Source: Sphingomonas sp. SORGH_AS_0879 (GTDB lineage Bacteria > Pseudomonadota > Alphaproteobacteria > Sphingomonadales > Sphingomonadaceae). Taken from it: a stretch of 64,000 nt of DNA. The translations under genes were made by a program, and so were the position numbers. The notes under the pieces are model-generated. The model did not search any database, was not told the origin of the DNA, and saw nothing but the letters and a program-made list of their open reading frames with translations. The stretch lies in contig NZ_JAUTBJ010000002.1 of NCBI RefSeq assembly GCF_030819175.1, positions 2,366,001 through 2,430,000 of the forward strand, written 5' to 3'. Positions 1 through 9,469 of this stretch are shown piece by piece (position 1 is the stretch's first letter; the number at the start of each line of letters is the position of its first letter).

Positions 1-1
1 G

Positions 2-27
2 GTCCGGGGACGCGAACGCCCCCGGAC
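2..27 (-). terminator. Stem-loop after ahpC
   Basis: A perfect 8-bp inverted repeat (GTCCGGGG at 2-9, CCCCGGAC at 20-27) lies just beyond the ahpC stop. Any U-tract would fall outside the window, so it is only a probable intrinsic terminator. Confidence 0.5.
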
Positions 28-34
28 GACAGGA

Positions 35-580
35 TTACTCGGCCGCGAGCTGAAGGACGTCGTCGCCCTTGTTCCAGTTGCACGGGCACAGCTCGTCGGT
101 CTGCAGCGCGTCGAGAACACGCAGGGTTTCCTGCGGGTTACGACCGACGTTCAGGCCGTTGATGGTGACGTGCTGAATGACATTGTCGGGGTCGATGATG
201 AAGGTCGCGCGGTAGGCGACATGCTCATTCTTGTCGACGATGCCCAGTGCGTCGGCCAGGACGCGGCCATTGTCCGCGATCCAGGGGAAATCGGCCGCGG
301 CCAGATCCGGGTCCGACTTGCGCCATGCCAGGTGGACATGGGCAGTGTCGGTCGACGCGCCGATCAGCACGGCGTCACGGTCAGCGAAATCATCCTTCAG
401 CTGCGCATAACCGACGATCTCGGTCGGGCAGACGAAGGTGAAGTCCTTCGGCCAGTAGAAGAGGACCTTCCACTTGCCCTCATAGGAGGTGTCGCTGATC
501 GTCTCGCCGGCGGGCAGCGCGTTGGTCCCCTGCTGGACGGGGACGGTGAATGCGGGGAGCTTGTCTCCAACGGTCAACAT
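35..580 (-). CDS. ahpC: AhpC-type peroxiredoxin
   Basis: A 181-residue cytosolic thiol peroxidase that reduces hydrogen peroxide and organic hydroperoxides. The peroxidatic Cys51 sits in the FTFVCPTEI motif. Two C-terminal cysteines, Cys165 and Cys167 in CPCNWNKG, resemble the three-cysteine AhpC of mycobacteria, which is recycled by AhpD rather than AhpF; neither reductase is nearby. The ATG at 580 is chosen over the longer frame starting at 631 because a GGAGG lies just upstream and the family starts with this LTVGDKLP-like segment. It is divergent from oxyR, which is the likely regulator. Confidence 0.95.
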   Translation of the reverse strand: MLTVGDKLPAFTVPVQQGTNALPAGETISDTSYEGKWKVLFYWPKDFTFVCPTEIVGYAQLKDDFADRDAVLIGASTDTAHVHLAWRKSDPDLAAADFPWIADNGRVLADALGIVDKNEHVAYRATFIIDPDNVIQHVTINGLNVGRNPQETLRVLDALQTDELCPCNWNKGDDVLQLAAE

Positions 581-691
581 GGCAATAGCCTCCATTTCTT
601 CCCAAAAATTCGGCTTCAGCCATCCTCTCACACGATCGGCGGTGGGCCGCCTGTATTCGTTGTGGTGACGGATATGGGGACTGGCGCGTTC

Positions 692-728
692 GATCCAACA
701 AGCTATTTGTCAAATCGCAATCGACTGA
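692..728. promoter_or_regulatory. Candidate OxyR binding site between ahpC and oxyR
   Basis: Four tetramers with exact 7-nt spacing (GATC, CTAT, ATCG, CTGA) fit the layout of the OxyR motif ATAG-N7-CTAT-N7-ATAG-N7-CTAT. One tetramer is perfect, one has one mismatch and two are poor. The site lies just upstream of the oxyR start, as expected for autoregulation and divergent control. The assignment rests on spacing and context. Confidence 0.4.
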
Positions 729-736
729 GACGATCA

Positions 737-1639
737 ATGGCCGCGACCTACCTACCTACGTTAAAACAACTGCAATATCTGGTGGCCTTGCAGGACCACG
801 GTCATTTCGGGCGGGCGGCCGATGCGTGCTTCGTCACGCAATCCACCCTGTCGGCGGGCCTGCGCGAGCTGGAGACGCTGATCGGCGTGACGCTGGTCGA
901 GCGGACCCGGCGCGTCGTGCGCTTCACGCCGCTGGGTGAGCGGATCGCCGACAAGGCGCGGCGCGTGCTGCGTGAGGCGGACGAACTGGGCGACATGGCG
1001 CGCGCGGCCGGGCGTCCCTTGTCGGGGGAGATGCGCATGTCGGTCATCCCGACCATCGCCCCCTTCATGCTGCCCCGCATCCTGCCGCGCCTGCGCCGCG
1101 ACTATCCCGACCTGAAGCTGTTCCTGCGCGAGGAGCCGAGCGGCCCGGCCTGCGAACGCCTTCACAACGGGCGCACCGATTGCGTGCTGCTCGCGCTGCC
1201 TTTCGCTTGCGGCGAGGTGACGGCCGAGCCGCTGTTCGACGACCGGCTGTTCGTCGCCTTTCCCACGGACGAGGACCGGTCCCCGCCCGCCGCTATCCCG
1301 GCCTCTGCGATCGACGAGGCCCGGCTGCTGCTGCTGGAGGACGGGCATTGCCTGAAGGATCATGCCCTGGCCGCGTGCAACCGCCCCGAATTGCGGGCCG
1401 AGGCGACGATGCTGGGCACGTCGCTTCACACTATCGTGCAAATGGTCGATAACGGGCTGGGTATGACGATGCTGCCCGAAATGGCGCTGCGTGCGGGGAT
1501 ATTGGAGAATACCAACATCACCGCCCGCCCGCTGGATGCGGAGAACGCCATGCGCAAGATCGCGCTGGTCTGGCGGCGGGCCAGCCCGCGCGAGAAGGAT
1601 TTCCGCCTGCTGGCGCAGGTTCTGGGCGAGGCGGCCTGA
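737..1639 (+). CDS. oxyR: OxyR, LysR-family peroxide sensor
   Basis: A 300-residue LysR-type regulator with an N-terminal winged helix (about residues 8-66) and a C-terminal sensor domain. The redox pair is present: Cys205 and Cys214 in GHCLKDHALAAC align with Cys199 and Cys208 of E. coli OxyR, so the protein should respond to peroxide by forming a disulfide. The start at 737 gives the usual family length; the open frame extends far upstream, but that part overlaps ahpC antisense and is not coding. It is divergent from ahpC, its expected target. Confidence 0.93.
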   Translation: MAATYLPTLKQLQYLVALQDHGHFGRAADACFVTQSTLSAGLRELETLIGVTLVERTRRVVRFTPLGERIADKARRVLREADELGDMARAAGRPLSGEMRMSVIPTIAPFMLPRILPRLRRDYPDLKLFLREEPSGPACERLHNGRTDCVLLALPFACGEVTAEPLFDDRLFVAFPTDEDRSPPAAIPASAIDEARLLLLEDGHCLKDHALAACNRPELRAEATMLGTSLHTIVQMVDNGLGMTMLPEMALRAGILENTNITARPLDAENAMRKIALVWRRASPREKDFRLLAQVLGEAA

Positions 1640-1722
1640 TCGCCCGTCGCCCACCCATCCGCAACCGGAGCGCATCGCACGCGTCTTTGCCTCCGACCCC
1701 ATTGCTTCAGGAGATGTGTCCC

Positions 1723-2343
1723 ATGCCCCTTACCGCACGACGCCTGCTGGCCGCGCTGCCGCTCGTCGCCCTGATCGGGCTTGGGGCCTGCGGACGAGGC
1801 GCGGACCAGAAGGCCGCGCCCGCCACCCCCTCCACCGCCGCGCCCGCCCCCGCCGAAGCGCCGATGATGCCGGATCAGGCGATGGCGCCGACCCGGACCA
1901 TCCTGGACAATGCCGCCGCCACGCCCTCGCTATCCTCGCTGGTGGCCGCCGTCCGTGCGTCGGGTCTGGCGACCACGTTGGCGGGACCGGGGCCCTATAC
2001 GCTGTTCGCGCCGTCCAACGAGGCGTTCGGGCGCCTCGCCCCCGGCGTGCAGGAGCAGCTGCTGCAACCCGCCAATCGCGATTCGCTCGTCCGGCTGCTT
2101 CGCTTTCACATGCTGCCCGGGACGGTCGGTGTCGCTGAGTTGCAGCGGCGGATCGCGGCGGGCGGCGGCACCGCGACGATCATGACCGTGCAGGGCGAAC
2201 CCTTGACCGTCACCATGACCCAGTCGGTCATCACGCTGACCGATGCTGGCGGCAACAAAAGCTATATCGAGGCGGGCGATCTGGCGCAGGCGAACGGCGT
2301 CATCCACATCGTCAACGGCGTTTTGGTGCCAAAACTGGATTAA
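1723..2343 (+). CDS. Fasciclin-domain lipoprotein
   Basis: A 206-residue exported protein. The N-terminus is a lipoprotein signal with lipobox LGAC, followed by an Ala/Pro-rich linker to about residue 55 and then one FAS1 (fasciclin/beta-Ig-H3) domain, with TLFAPSNEAF and VNGVLVPKLD as hallmarks. FAS1 domains act in adhesion at the cell surface; the exact role here is unknown. CAGGAG at 1708-1713 favours the ATG at 1723 over the ATG at 1714, which is too close to that site. A paralogue follows directly. Confidence 0.85.
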   Translation: MPLTARRLLAALPLVALIGLGACGRGADQKAAPATPSTAAPAPAEAPMMPDQAMAPTRTILDNAAATPSLSSLVAAVRASGLATTLAGPGPYTLFAPSNEAFGRLAPGVQEQLLQPANRDSLVRLLRFHMLPGTVGVAELQRRIAAGGGTATIMTVQGEPLTVTMTQSVITLTDAGGNKSYIEAGDLAQANGVIHIVNGVLVPKLD

Positions 2344-2357
2344 GTGCGTTACTCCCC

Positions 2358-2394
2358 GCAGACCGGTCGTTTCGCTGACGCATCGCCGGTCTGC
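2358..2394 (+). terminator. Stem-loop between the two fasciclin genes
   Basis: A perfect 9-bp stem (GCAGACCGG at 2358-2366, CCGGTCTGC at 2386-2394) sits 15 bp after the first fasciclin gene. There is no clear U-tract, so it may attenuate or stabilise rather than fully terminate. Confidence 0.45.
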
Positions 2395-2456
2395 CCTTCA
2401 CCATGCGGCGCGATGCGATCCCGCTCCGCCGCCAGAAGAACGGGAGTATGACTTTC

Positions 2457-3065
2457 ATGATGAAGACCTTCGCGATCCTCGCCACCGCCACAGCTCTGAC
2501 CAGTGTCGGTGTGGCGACGGCCCAGACCACGACGGCCCCCGCCCAAACCGCGCCTGCCCCAACCGCCCCGGCAGCCCCCGCCGCCCCGGCGCAGGCGACG
2601 CCCGCCGCCACCGGCACCATCGTCCAGGTTCTGGCCGCCACCCCCGACCGCAGCACGCTGGCCAAGCTGGTGGCCACCGCGGGCCTCACTGCCGATCTGT
2701 CCGGCCCCGGCCCCTTCACGGTCTTCGCACCCAGCGACGAGGCGTTCAGCCGCATGCCCCCCGGTGCGCTCGACACGCTCAGCCAGCCCGCGAACAAGGC
2801 GACACTCGCCACGATCCTGAAATATCATGTCGTCGCGGGCAAGCTGACCGCCGAGCAGTTGAAGGCGCAGATCACCGCCGGGAACGGCACCGCGACGCTG
2901 ACCACGCTCGCCGGACAGCCGCTGACCGCGCAGGTCGGGCCGAACGGCAACATCATGCTGACCGATGTCAACGGGCAAAAGGCCTATGTCGACAAGGCGG
3001 ATGTCGACGCGACCAACGGCGTCGTCCATCTGACCAACGGCATCAACGTGCCCAAGATCGGCTGA
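2457..3065 (+). CDS. Fasciclin-domain secreted protein
   Basis: A 202-residue paralogue of the preceding gene. A cleavable signal peptide (KTFAILATATALTSVGVATAQ-like) is followed by a Thr/Ala/Pro-rich linker and one FAS1 domain (FTVFAPSDEAF, VVHLTNGINVPKIG). It lacks a lipobox, so it is probably soluble in the periplasm or outside the cell while its neighbour is membrane-anchored. Possible starts are 2448, 2457 and 2460; GGGAG at 2442-2446 favours 2457 or 2460. Confidence 0.83.
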   Translation: MMKTFAILATATALTSVGVATAQTTTAPAQTAPAPTAPAAPAAPAQATPAATGTIVQVLAATPDRSTLAKLVATAGLTADLSGPGPFTVFAPSDEAFSRMPPGALDTLSQPANKATLATILKYHVVAGKLTAEQLKAQITAGNGTATLTTLAGQPLTAQVGPNGNIMLTDVNGQKAYVDKADVDATNGVVHLTNGINVPKIG

Positions 3066-3084
3066 TCGTACCAAGCAGTGAGAC

Positions 3085-3117
3085 GTGAAAGGCGGCGCTT
3101 CGGCTCCGCCTTTTCAC
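3085..3117. terminator. Bidirectional terminator
   Basis: A GC-rich hairpin, GTGAAAGGCGG paired with CCGCCTTTTCAC around a TTCG-type loop, with A-rich and T-rich flanks. It lies between the convergent fasciclin gene and moaE, which fits a shared terminator. Confidence 0.7.
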
Positions 3118-3128
3118 ACCCGCCGAAG

Positions 3129-3569
3129 TCAGGCCTGCCAGCGCGACGCCGCCGCCGTGTCGCTCTCGCGCGCTTCGACCCAGCTCGCCCGGTCGCCCCG
3201 CGTCTCACGCTTCCAGAAGGGCGCGTCGGTCTTCAGACGGTCGATCAGATAGGCGCACGCGTCCAGCGCGTCGCGGCGATGCGGGGCGGCGGTGACGACC
3301 AGCACGATCCGCTCGCCCGGTCGCATCGGACCGACCCGGTGGACGATCGTCGCCGCCTGCAACAACCAGCGCTCGGTCGCGGTCCGCGCGATCCGATCCA
3401 GCGCCGTCTCGGTCGCGCCGGGATAATGTTCCAGTTCGAGCACATCGACGCCGTCATCGGCGCGCACCAACCCGCAGAAGCTCGCCACCGCGCCGACATT
3501 ACCCTGCTCGACCCGCGTCATCTCCCCGGTCAGGTCGATCGGGTCGGGCGAGACATGGACCCGGATCAT
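3129..3569 (-). CDS. moaE: Molybdopterin synthase large subunit MoaE
   Basis: A 146-residue catalytic subunit of molybdopterin synthase, which transfers sulfur from thiocarboxylated MoaD to precursor Z (cPMP) in molybdenum cofactor synthesis. Family signatures include GAVASFCGLVR near the N-terminus and the active-site lysine region APFWKRE. The start overlaps the moaD stop by 4 bp, so the two are translationally coupled. It is last in a pgsA-moaD-moaE operon. Confidence 0.93.
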   Translation of the reverse strand: MIRVHVSPDPIDLTGEMTRVEQGNVGAVASFCGLVRADDGVDVLELEHYPGATETALDRIARTATERWLLQAATIVHRVGPMRPGERIVLVVTAAPHRRDALDACAYLIDRLKTDAPFWKRETRGDRASWVEARESDTAAASRWQA

Positions 3570-3817
3570 CCGCCCGTCACCGGCGGAAAGATCGCCACCT
3601 CGCGCGCGCCGACGACCGAGGCGTCGAGGCCGACGAAATTCTGGTCGACCGCCGCGCGTAGCCGCTCGGGCTCGGCCAGCGCCTCGGCATAGCCGCCGCC
3701 GCGCGCCGCCAGCCAGCGGATCAGATCGGCGACACTCACCACGCCGTCGGGCAGGGCCAGCGCCTCTTCGGCCAGCCCGATCCGCTCACGGACCCAGGCG
3801 AAATAAAGGATGGTCAT
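3566..3817 (-). CDS. moaD: Molybdopterin synthase sulfur carrier MoaD
   Basis: An 83-residue ubiquitin-like sulfur carrier ending in PPVTGG. The terminal Gly-Gly is the site of adenylation and thiocarboxylation. The length and the VLYFAWVRERIG-like beginning fit MoaD. It overlaps pgsA by one base and moaE by four. Confidence 0.92.
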   Translation of the reverse strand: MTILYFAWVRERIGLAEEALALPDGVVSVADLIRWLAARGGGYAEALAEPERLRAAVDQNFVGLDASVVGAREVAIFPPVTGG

Positions 3818-4371
3818 CAGCTATCCATATGCTTGAGGCCGACGCGCAGATAATCCCAGCCGGTGATGAGCGTCAGTACCGCCGCCGCCCACAGCGCGGC
3901 GAGCGAGATGCTATGGACCCAGGCCCAGCCGGGCAGCGCGCCCCCCAGGATAAGCCCGCCCAGCGCGATAAGTTGCAACGTCGTCTTCCACTTGGCGAGC
4001 CGCGAGACCGGCACCGACACCTGCAATTGCGCCAAGAACTCGCGAAGGCCCGACACCGCGATCTCGCGCAACAGGATGATGAGCCCGGCGACGACGCTCA
4101 GCCCGCCGATCACCTGCACCGCGACGAGGACGAGGATGACCGAGGCGACCATGATCTTGTCGGCGATGGGATCCAGGAACATGCCCAGCTTCGACACCGC
4201 CCCTTGCGCGCGGGCCAGATAGCCGTCGAAATAATCGGTGATGCCCATCAGGCAGTAGAGCGCGAAGGCGACGCCGTACCCCCATTCCCAATGGGGCTGC
4301 CACAACAGCCCCGCGAGCAGGGGTACGGCCACAATTCGCGAGAGCGTCAAAAGGTTGGGCAGCGTGAGCAT
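3817..4371 (-). CDS. pgsA: CDP-diacylglycerol-glycerol-3-phosphate 3-phosphatidyltransferase
   Basis: A 184-residue inner-membrane enzyme that makes phosphatidylglycerophosphate, the first committed step to phosphatidylglycerol and cardiolipin. The CDP-alcohol phosphatidyltransferase signature DG-x2-AR-x8-G-x3-D-x3-D is complete (DGYLARAQ...GMFLDPIAD). Several hydrophobic segments follow. The ATG at 4371 is preferred over 4404 because the protein then begins at the conserved LTLPNLLTLSRI helix with GAAGG upstream. Confidence 0.92.
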   Translation of the reverse strand: MLTLPNLLTLSRIVAVPLLAGLLWQPHWEWGYGVAFALYCLMGITDYFDGYLARAQGAVSKLGMFLDPIADKIMVASVILVLVAVQVIGGLSVVAGLIILLREIAVSGLREFLAQLQVSVPVSRLAKWKTTLQLIALGGLILGGALPGWAWVHSISLAALWAAAVLTLITGWDYLRVGLKHMDS

Positions 4372-4485
4372 GACGCCTTCTAACCGCTCGCCCGTCCATG
4401 ACAAACCGCTTTAAGCGGTTGGCGATGCGGACGGGCATGGCTATGTTGTCGTCATCCTGTTGCCACGATCGGGCCATTTTTCGTT

Positions 4486-5796
4486 ATGCTCAATGCCCTC
4501 GGGCTTCTCAAGCGGCGTCGGTTCCTGCCGCTGTTCACCACCCAGTTTCTCGGCGCGTTCAACGACAATCTGTTCAAGACGTCGATGGTGCTGTTCGCCA
4601 CCTATGCGATCTTCAACGACGCCCATGCGGAGGCGAACTTCAACGCGCTCGCCACCGGCCTGTCGATCGTGCCCTTCGTCCTGCTCTCCGCGCTGTCGGG
4701 GCAATTGGCGGACAGCCATGACAAGGCGCGGATCATCCGCATCGTGAAGACCGCCGAGATCGGCATCATGATCGTCGGCGCCTTGGGCCTGATGATCGCC
4801 AAGGCGGGCTATATCAATATCGGGCTGGGCCTGATGCTGGGCACCGTGCTGGCGCTGGGGACGCATTCGACCTTTTTCGGGCCGATCAAATACGCGATCC
4901 TGCCCCAGCATCTGGAGCCCGACGATATTCTGGGCGGCACCGGGCTGGTCGAGGCGGGGACCTATCTCGCCATCCTGCTCGGCACGGTCGTCGCCGGCTG
5001 GGTTCCGATCGAGGCGGCGGCGGCGGGCGTGCTGGTCGTCGCGGTACTCGGCTGGTTCACCGCGCGCCAGGTGCCGCCCGCCCCGCGCGAAGGGCCGCCG
5101 CTCAAGCTCAACTTCAACCCCTTCACCGCGTCGTGGCGATTGATCGCCGCCACGCTGCATATCCGGCGGCTGTTCCTGGCGATCGTCGCGATCAGCTTCT
5201 TCTGGACGATCGGCTCGGTGCTGATCATCGTCTTCCCGCCGCTTGTCAAGAATGTCCTGACCGCCGACAAGGAGGTGGCGAGCCTGGCCATCGCGATCTT
5301 CTCGATCGGGGTCGCCATCGGATCGGTGGTCATCAATACCATGCTGAAGGGCGAGATTTCGGCGCGCTACTCCCCCGTTTCGGTCATCGCGATGGGCGCG
5401 TTCGTGGTTCTCTTCTCGATCCTGTGCCGCAACTGGACGCCTGCCCCCGATGGCGGCCTGTATAGCTGGCAGGCCTTTCTGGCCGAGCCGCGCGCGATCG
5501 GAATCCTGGCGACGTTGCTCGCCATCGCGACGACCGGGGGCATGTTCGTGGTGCCGCTCTATGCGTTCCTGACGACCACCGTCGAGAAGGACCAGACGGC
5601 GCGGACGGTGGCGGCGAACAACATCGTCAACTGCTTCGCCATGACGATCGGCTCGGCGGCGGTGCTCGGCATCAGCGCGGCGGGCGTGACGCCGGAAAAC
5701 ATGCTGTTCCTGGTGGCGGGTATGTGCCTGGTTTCGGCCTGGCTGGCGCTCAGGCTCCACCGGGCTTGCCATGACGGATGCGTCGACCCCGCCTGA
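4486..5796 (+). CDS. MFS transporter, lysophospholipid transporter (LplT)-like
   Basis: A 436-residue polytopic membrane protein. The N-terminus (RRFLPLFTTQFLGAFNDNLFK) is the hallmark of LplT and of the N-terminal half of fused MFS/acyltransferase proteins that flip lysophospholipids inward for reacylation. The acyltransferase and ligase domains of the fused forms are absent. It is divergent from pgsA, so both neighbours concern membrane phospholipid. The substrate is inferred from family only. Confidence 0.75.
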   Translation: MLNALGLLKRRRFLPLFTTQFLGAFNDNLFKTSMVLFATYAIFNDAHAEANFNALATGLSIVPFVLLSALSGQLADSHDKARIIRIVKTAEIGIMIVGALGLMIAKAGYINIGLGLMLGTVLALGTHSTFFGPIKYAILPQHLEPDDILGGTGLVEAGTYLAILLGTVVAGWVPIEAAAAGVLVVAVLGWFTARQVPPAPREGPPLKLNFNPFTASWRLIAATLHIRRLFLAIVAISFFWTIGSVLIIVFPPLVKNVLTADKEVASLAIAIFSIGVAIGSVVINTMLKGEISARYSPVSVIAMGAFVVLFSILCRNWTPAPDGGLYSWQAFLAEPRAIGILATLLAIATTGGMFVVPLYAFLTTTVEKDQTARTVAANNIVNCFAMTIGSAAVLGISAAGVTPENMLFLVAGMCLVSAWLALRLHRACHDGCVDPA

Positions 5797-5964
5797 TCAG
5801 AGCAGGAAGCTGTAGATACAGATAAAAAAGGCCGTGAAGCTGAGGACGAACAGGCGGAAATCCTGATCGTCCTCGCGCCGCTGCCTTTGGGTCACGGGCG
5901 GCGGCAGCGAACGCCGAAAGGGATGGCGGGCGGCTTCGTTGGTAAGGATGAGGCGGCGTCTCAT
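5797..5964 (-). CDS. Small single-pass membrane protein
   Basis: A 55-residue protein with a basic N-terminal half and a C-terminal hydrophobic stretch (FVLSFTAFFICIYSFLL), suggesting a tail-anchored topology. The stop abuts the stop of the convergent MFS gene. No good ribosome binding site is visible. I do not recognise the family; small proteins of this design are common in sphingomonads. The longer reading frame to 6066 adds a cysteine-rich segment that looks non-coding. Confidence 0.55.
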   Translation of the reverse strand: MRRRLILTNEAARHPFRRSLPPPVTQRQRREDDQDFRLFVLSFTAFFICIYSFLL

Positions 5965-6062
5965 GGTGAAAATGTTAACGCCGCATTCACCATTTCGGCA
6001 TCCGCAGAATGGCGCGGAAAATCCTACCCGCTGCCCCGTTCCGAGACAGCGGGCACAGTCTG

Positions 6063-7766
6063 TCAATGCTGATGCGCCGACGCGGCGCCGATCCCGGTTT
6101 CCGACCGGACCCGCTGCGCCGGATAGCCCGCCCTGTCGACCGCCGCACGGCCGGTACGGTCGGTGATCGACACGATCCAGATCGTCAGGAAGGCGAGCGG
6201 CATCGAGAAGATGGTCGGCGAACCATAGGGGAAGATCGGCGCGTCATAGCCCAGTATCTTCACCCAGATGGCGGGCGACAGGATCGTCAGGACCAGCGCG
6301 GTGAGCAGACCGACCAGTCCCCCCGCCACCACCCCGCGTGTCGTGCAACCCGACCAGAGCAGCGACAGCAGCAGCACCGGGAAATTGGCCGAAGCCGCCA
6401 GCGCGAAGGCCAGGCTGACCATGAAGGCGACATTCTGCTTCTCGAACACGATGCCCAGCAGGATCGCCACCACCGCCAGCACCAGGACGGTGATCCGCGA
6501 GACGCGGAGTTCGGAGGCGGAGTCCGCCTGCCCCTTCTTGATCACCGTCGCATAAAGGTCATGGCTGACCGCCGACGCGCCCGACAGGGTCAGCCCCGCC
6601 ACCACCGCCAGGATGGTCGCGAACGCCACCGCCGAGATGAACCCTAGGAACAGATTGCCGCCGACCGCCTGCGCCAGATGGATAGCGGCCATGTTGCTGC
6701 CGCCACGCAGCGCCCCGTCGGCATCGAGAAAGCCCGGATCGGTCGCCACCAGCACGATCGCACCGAAGCCGATCACGAAGGTCAGGATGTAGAAATAGCC
6801 GATCCAGCCCGTCGCCCACAGCACCGAACTGCGCGCCGCCTTGGCATCCGGAACGGTGAAGAAGCGCATCAGGATATGCGGCAATCCGGCGGTCCCGAAC
6901 ATCAGCGCCGCGCCGATCGAGATGGCGGAGATCGGATCCTTGATGAAGCCGCCCGGCCCCATGATCGCCCGGCCCTTGGCCACCGCTTCGTCCGGCCCCG
7001 CACCCGCCAGCGCGGCGAGCGCGGTCTTCACGTCGACCGCACGGGCGAACAGCGCCTCCGGGCTGAACCCGAACCGCGCGAGCACCGCGATCGCCATGAA
7101 GCTCGCCGCGCCGAGCAGCATCATCGCCTTGACGATCTGGACCCAGGTCGTCGCCGTCATGCCCCCGAACAGCACATAGAGCGTCATCAGCACCCCGACG
7201 ATGACCACCGCATAGCCATAGGGCAGCCCGAAGAGCAGCCGGATCAACTGCCCCGCCCCGACCATCTGCGCGATCAGATAGAAGAGGACGACGAGCAGCG
7301 TCGAGCATGCGGCAACCATCCGCACCGGCGTCTGCGCGAAGCGGAAGGAGGCGACATCGGCGAAGGTGAACCGCCCCAGGTTACGCAGCCGCTCCGCCAT
7401 CAGAAAGAGCAGGATCGGCCAGCCGACGAGGAACCCGATCGAATAGATCAGCCCGTCATAGCCATCGGCATAGATCTGCGCCGAAATCCCCAGGAAGGAC
7501 GCCGCCGACATGAAATCGCCCGCGATCGCCAGCCCGTTCTGGAAGCCGGTGATCCCGCCACCCGCCGTATAGAAGTCGGAGGCGGTCCGCGTCCGCCGCG
7601 CCGCCCAGCGGGTGATCGCCAGCGTCAGCGCGACGAAGGCGGCGAACATGCCGATCGCGGTCCAGTTGGTCGCCTGCTGCACCGCCGGGCCGATGGCATG
7701 GGCACTCGCCGCCGACGCGGGCAGCAGGGCGAGCGGCACGCCCAGCGCCGGAACGACGCGCCTCAT
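6063..7766 (-). CDS. actP: Cation/acetate symporter ActP
   Basis: A 567-residue sodium:solute symporter family protein with an N-terminal signal-like segment and about 13-14 hydrophobic helices. Landmarks are the [27 protein letters not shown] region and the long loop about residues 235-275, as in acetate permeases. It takes up acetate and similar short carboxylates. Its start overlaps the end of the DUF485 gene by 4 bp, the classic yjcH-actP pair. The open frame upstream of 7766 is antisense shadow. Confidence 0.92.
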   Translation of the reverse strand: MRRVVPALGVPLALLPASAASAHAIGPAVQQATNWTAIGMFAAFVALTLAITRWAARRTRTASDFYTAGGGITGFQNGLAIAGDFMSAASFLGISAQIYADGYDGLIYSIGFLVGWPILLFLMAERLRNLGRFTFADVASFRFAQTPVRMVAACSTLLVVLFYLIAQMVGAGQLIRLLFGLPYGYAVVIVGVLMTLYVLFGGMTATTWVQIVKAMMLLGAASFMAIAVLARFGFSPEALFARAVDVKTALAALAGAGPDEAVAKGRAIMGPGGFIKDPISAISIGAALMFGTAGLPHILMRFFTVPDAKAARSSVLWATGWIGYFYILTFVIGFGAIVLVATDPGFLDADGALRGGSNMAAIHLAQAVGGNLFLGFISAVAFATILAVVAGLTLSGASAVSHDLYATVIKKGQADSASELRVSRITVLVLAVVAILLGIVFEKQNVAFMVSLAFALAASANFPVLLLSLLWSGCTTRGVVAGGLVGLLTALVLTILSPAIWVKILGYDAPIFPYGSPTIFSMPLAFLTIWIVSITDRTGRAAVDRAGYPAQRVRSETGIGAASAHQH

Positions 7767-8068
7767 GCCCGTTCCTCCGCGCGTAACTGTTCGATTACGG
7801 GATCGAAGTCGCGATTGGCGCGCCAGACATACAGGCCGGTCAGCAGGATCGCGAGCGCGATGACGCCCAGGCCGATGGGGATGCCCCAGCTCGTCGCCCC
7901 GCCGCTGATCGAGCGGGCGAGCAAGGCCTTGTCGAAGGCGATGGTCAGGATGAACCCGAAATAGACGATCAGCATGATGATCGTCAGCGCGGTGGTAAAG
8001 CGTCCTCGCCGGCGAACGAGCGCGATATAGCGCGGATCTCGGGCCAGCCGGGCGGCGGCATCCTCCAT
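7763..8068 (-). CDS. DUF485 membrane protein (YjcH-like)
   Basis: A 101-residue protein with two transmembrane helices (about residues 26-47 and 63-85), matching the DUF485 family almost always encoded just before acetate permease genes. Its role is unclear; it probably assists ActP assembly or activity. It is translationally coupled to actP through a 4-bp overlap. Confidence 0.88.
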   Translation of the reverse strand: MEDAAARLARDPRYIALVRRRGRFTTALTIIMLIVYFGFILTIAFDKALLARSISGGATSWGIPIGLGVIALAILLTGLYVWRANRDFDPVIEQLRAEERA

Positions 8069-8137
8069 GGCATTCTCCTAACCCCGCGCCGATGGTCGGC
8101 GTCGTGGCGGCCATGGTCCCCCGCCCCCGGCGTGGCG

Positions 8138-9469
8138 TCAAGCGCGATTGGGGCGATAGGCGTTCAGGTCGATACCGTGCCGCGCGACCTTGTCGTAGAA
8201 TGTCTTGCGCGGAATCCCCAGCACGCCCAGCGCGGCGCGGACATCGCCCGCCACCTCCTCCAGCACGCTGCGGATCGTCGCGCCCTCGAACTGCTCAACC
8301 CGCTCGGGCAAAGGCATCGGATCGCCTGACTCCCCGCCCTCAGCGCTCAGGCCCAGCGCGACCCGGTTGGCATAGTTGCGCACCTCGCGCACATTGCCCG
8401 GCCAGTCGTGCGACAGCAGCCTTGCCTGGATACCGCCGTCGATCATCGGCACCGGCCGCCCGAACCGCTCCGCCGCTTCGCGCAGGAAATGGGCGAAGAG
8501 CAACGGCACATCGGCGCGCCGTTCGCGCAAAGGCGGCACGCGCAGCCGCACCGCATCCAGGCGATAGAGCAGATCGGCCCGGAACCGCCCCTCTTCCACC
8601 GCGCGCGCCAGATCGGACTTGGCCGCCGCGACGATGCGCAGGTCGAGCAACTGGGGGTCCTCCGCCCCGATGGCGCGCACCTCGCGCTCCTCGACCACGC
8701 GCAGCATCCGGCCTTGCAGCGCGGGGGCCATGCTGTCGACCTCGTCCAGAAACAGCGTGCCGCGATGCGCCGCCGCGATCCGCCCCGGCGTCCGGCCATG
8801 CGCCTGGCCGAACAGCTCGTCCTCGGCGATCGCCTCGGGCAGGGCGGCGCAGTCGACCGCCACGAAGGGCCGGGTCCGCCGCGCACTCCAGCGGTGGAGC
8901 AGCAGAGCGACCAGTTCCTTGCCGGTCCCCGTCTCCCCCTCGACCAGCACATCGACATCGGCCTGCGCCACCTGCCGCACCGTGTCGCGCAACCGCATCA
9001 TCGCGGGCGTCTCGCCGATCAGCGGATAGGCTCCTTGCGCCTCCTCCGCCGCCAGCCGCAGGCGGCGATTGTCGAGGACCAGCCGCCGCATCTCCAGCCC
9101 GCGCTCGGCACTGGCGATCAGGTGATCGGCGGCAAAGGGCTTGGCGACGAAATCGAACACACCCTGCTTCAACGCGGCGACTGCCATCGGCACGTCGCCA
9201 TGCCCGGTCATCAAGATGACCGGTATCTTCGCATCGATCGCGGCAATCCGCCGGGCGAGTTCGATCCCGTCGATCCCCGGCATCCGAATGTCGGAGACGA
9301 CCATGCCCGGAAAATCGGGCGAGACGGTCGCCAGCGCCGCCAGCGGATCGCCATGCGCCTCCACATCGATCCCGGCCAGCTCGAACGACTGGGCCAGCGC
9401 CTGGCGAAGCACCGTGTCGTCATCGACCAGCAGGACGCGAAACCCCCCGCTCATGCCCGCCTCGCTCAT
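8138..9469 (-). CDS. dctD: DctD-like AAA+ response regulator lacking GAFTGA
   Basis: A 443-residue NtrC-class regulator: receiver domain (acidic cluster at residues 16-18, phospho-acceptor Asp60), AAA+ domain with Walker A GETGTGKE and Walker B GTLFLDEV, and a C-terminal Fis-type helix-turn-helix. The loop that normally carries GAFTGA, the contact with sigma-54, reads [18 protein letters not shown] and is shortened (about 8765-8830). The protein may therefore not open sigma-54 promoters. It is coupled to the kinase gene by a 4-bp overlap and probably controls dctA. Confidence 0.85.
   Translation of the reverse strand: MSEAGMSGGFRVLLVDDDTVLRQALAQSFELAGIDVEAHGDPLAALATVSPDFPGMVVSDIRMPGIDGIELARRIAAIDAKIPVILMTGHGDVPMAVAALKQGVFDFVAKPFAADHLIASAERGLEMRRLVLDNRRLRLAAEEAQGAYPLIGETPAMMRLRDTVRQVAQADVDVLVEGETGTGKELVALLLHRWSARRTRPFVAVDCAALPEAIAEDELFGQAHGRTPGRIAAAHRGTLFLDEVDSMAPALQGRMLRVVEEREVRAIGAEDPQLLDLRIVAAAKSDLARAVEEGRFRADLLYRLDAVRLRVPPLRERRADVPLLFAHFLREAAERFGRPVPMIDGGIQARLLSHDWPGNVREVRNYANRVALGLSAEGGESGDPMPLPERVEQFEGATIRSVLEEVAGDVRAALGVLGIPRKTFYDKVARHGIDLNAYRPNRA

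Noticed and set aside
4441..5772. A 443-codon frame antisense to the LplT-like gene
   Set aside because: Low-complexity, charged sequence and antisense to a clear membrane transporter.
6678..7964. A 428-codon plus-strand frame over actP
   Set aside because: Antisense to actP, no ribosome binding site and no recognisable domain.
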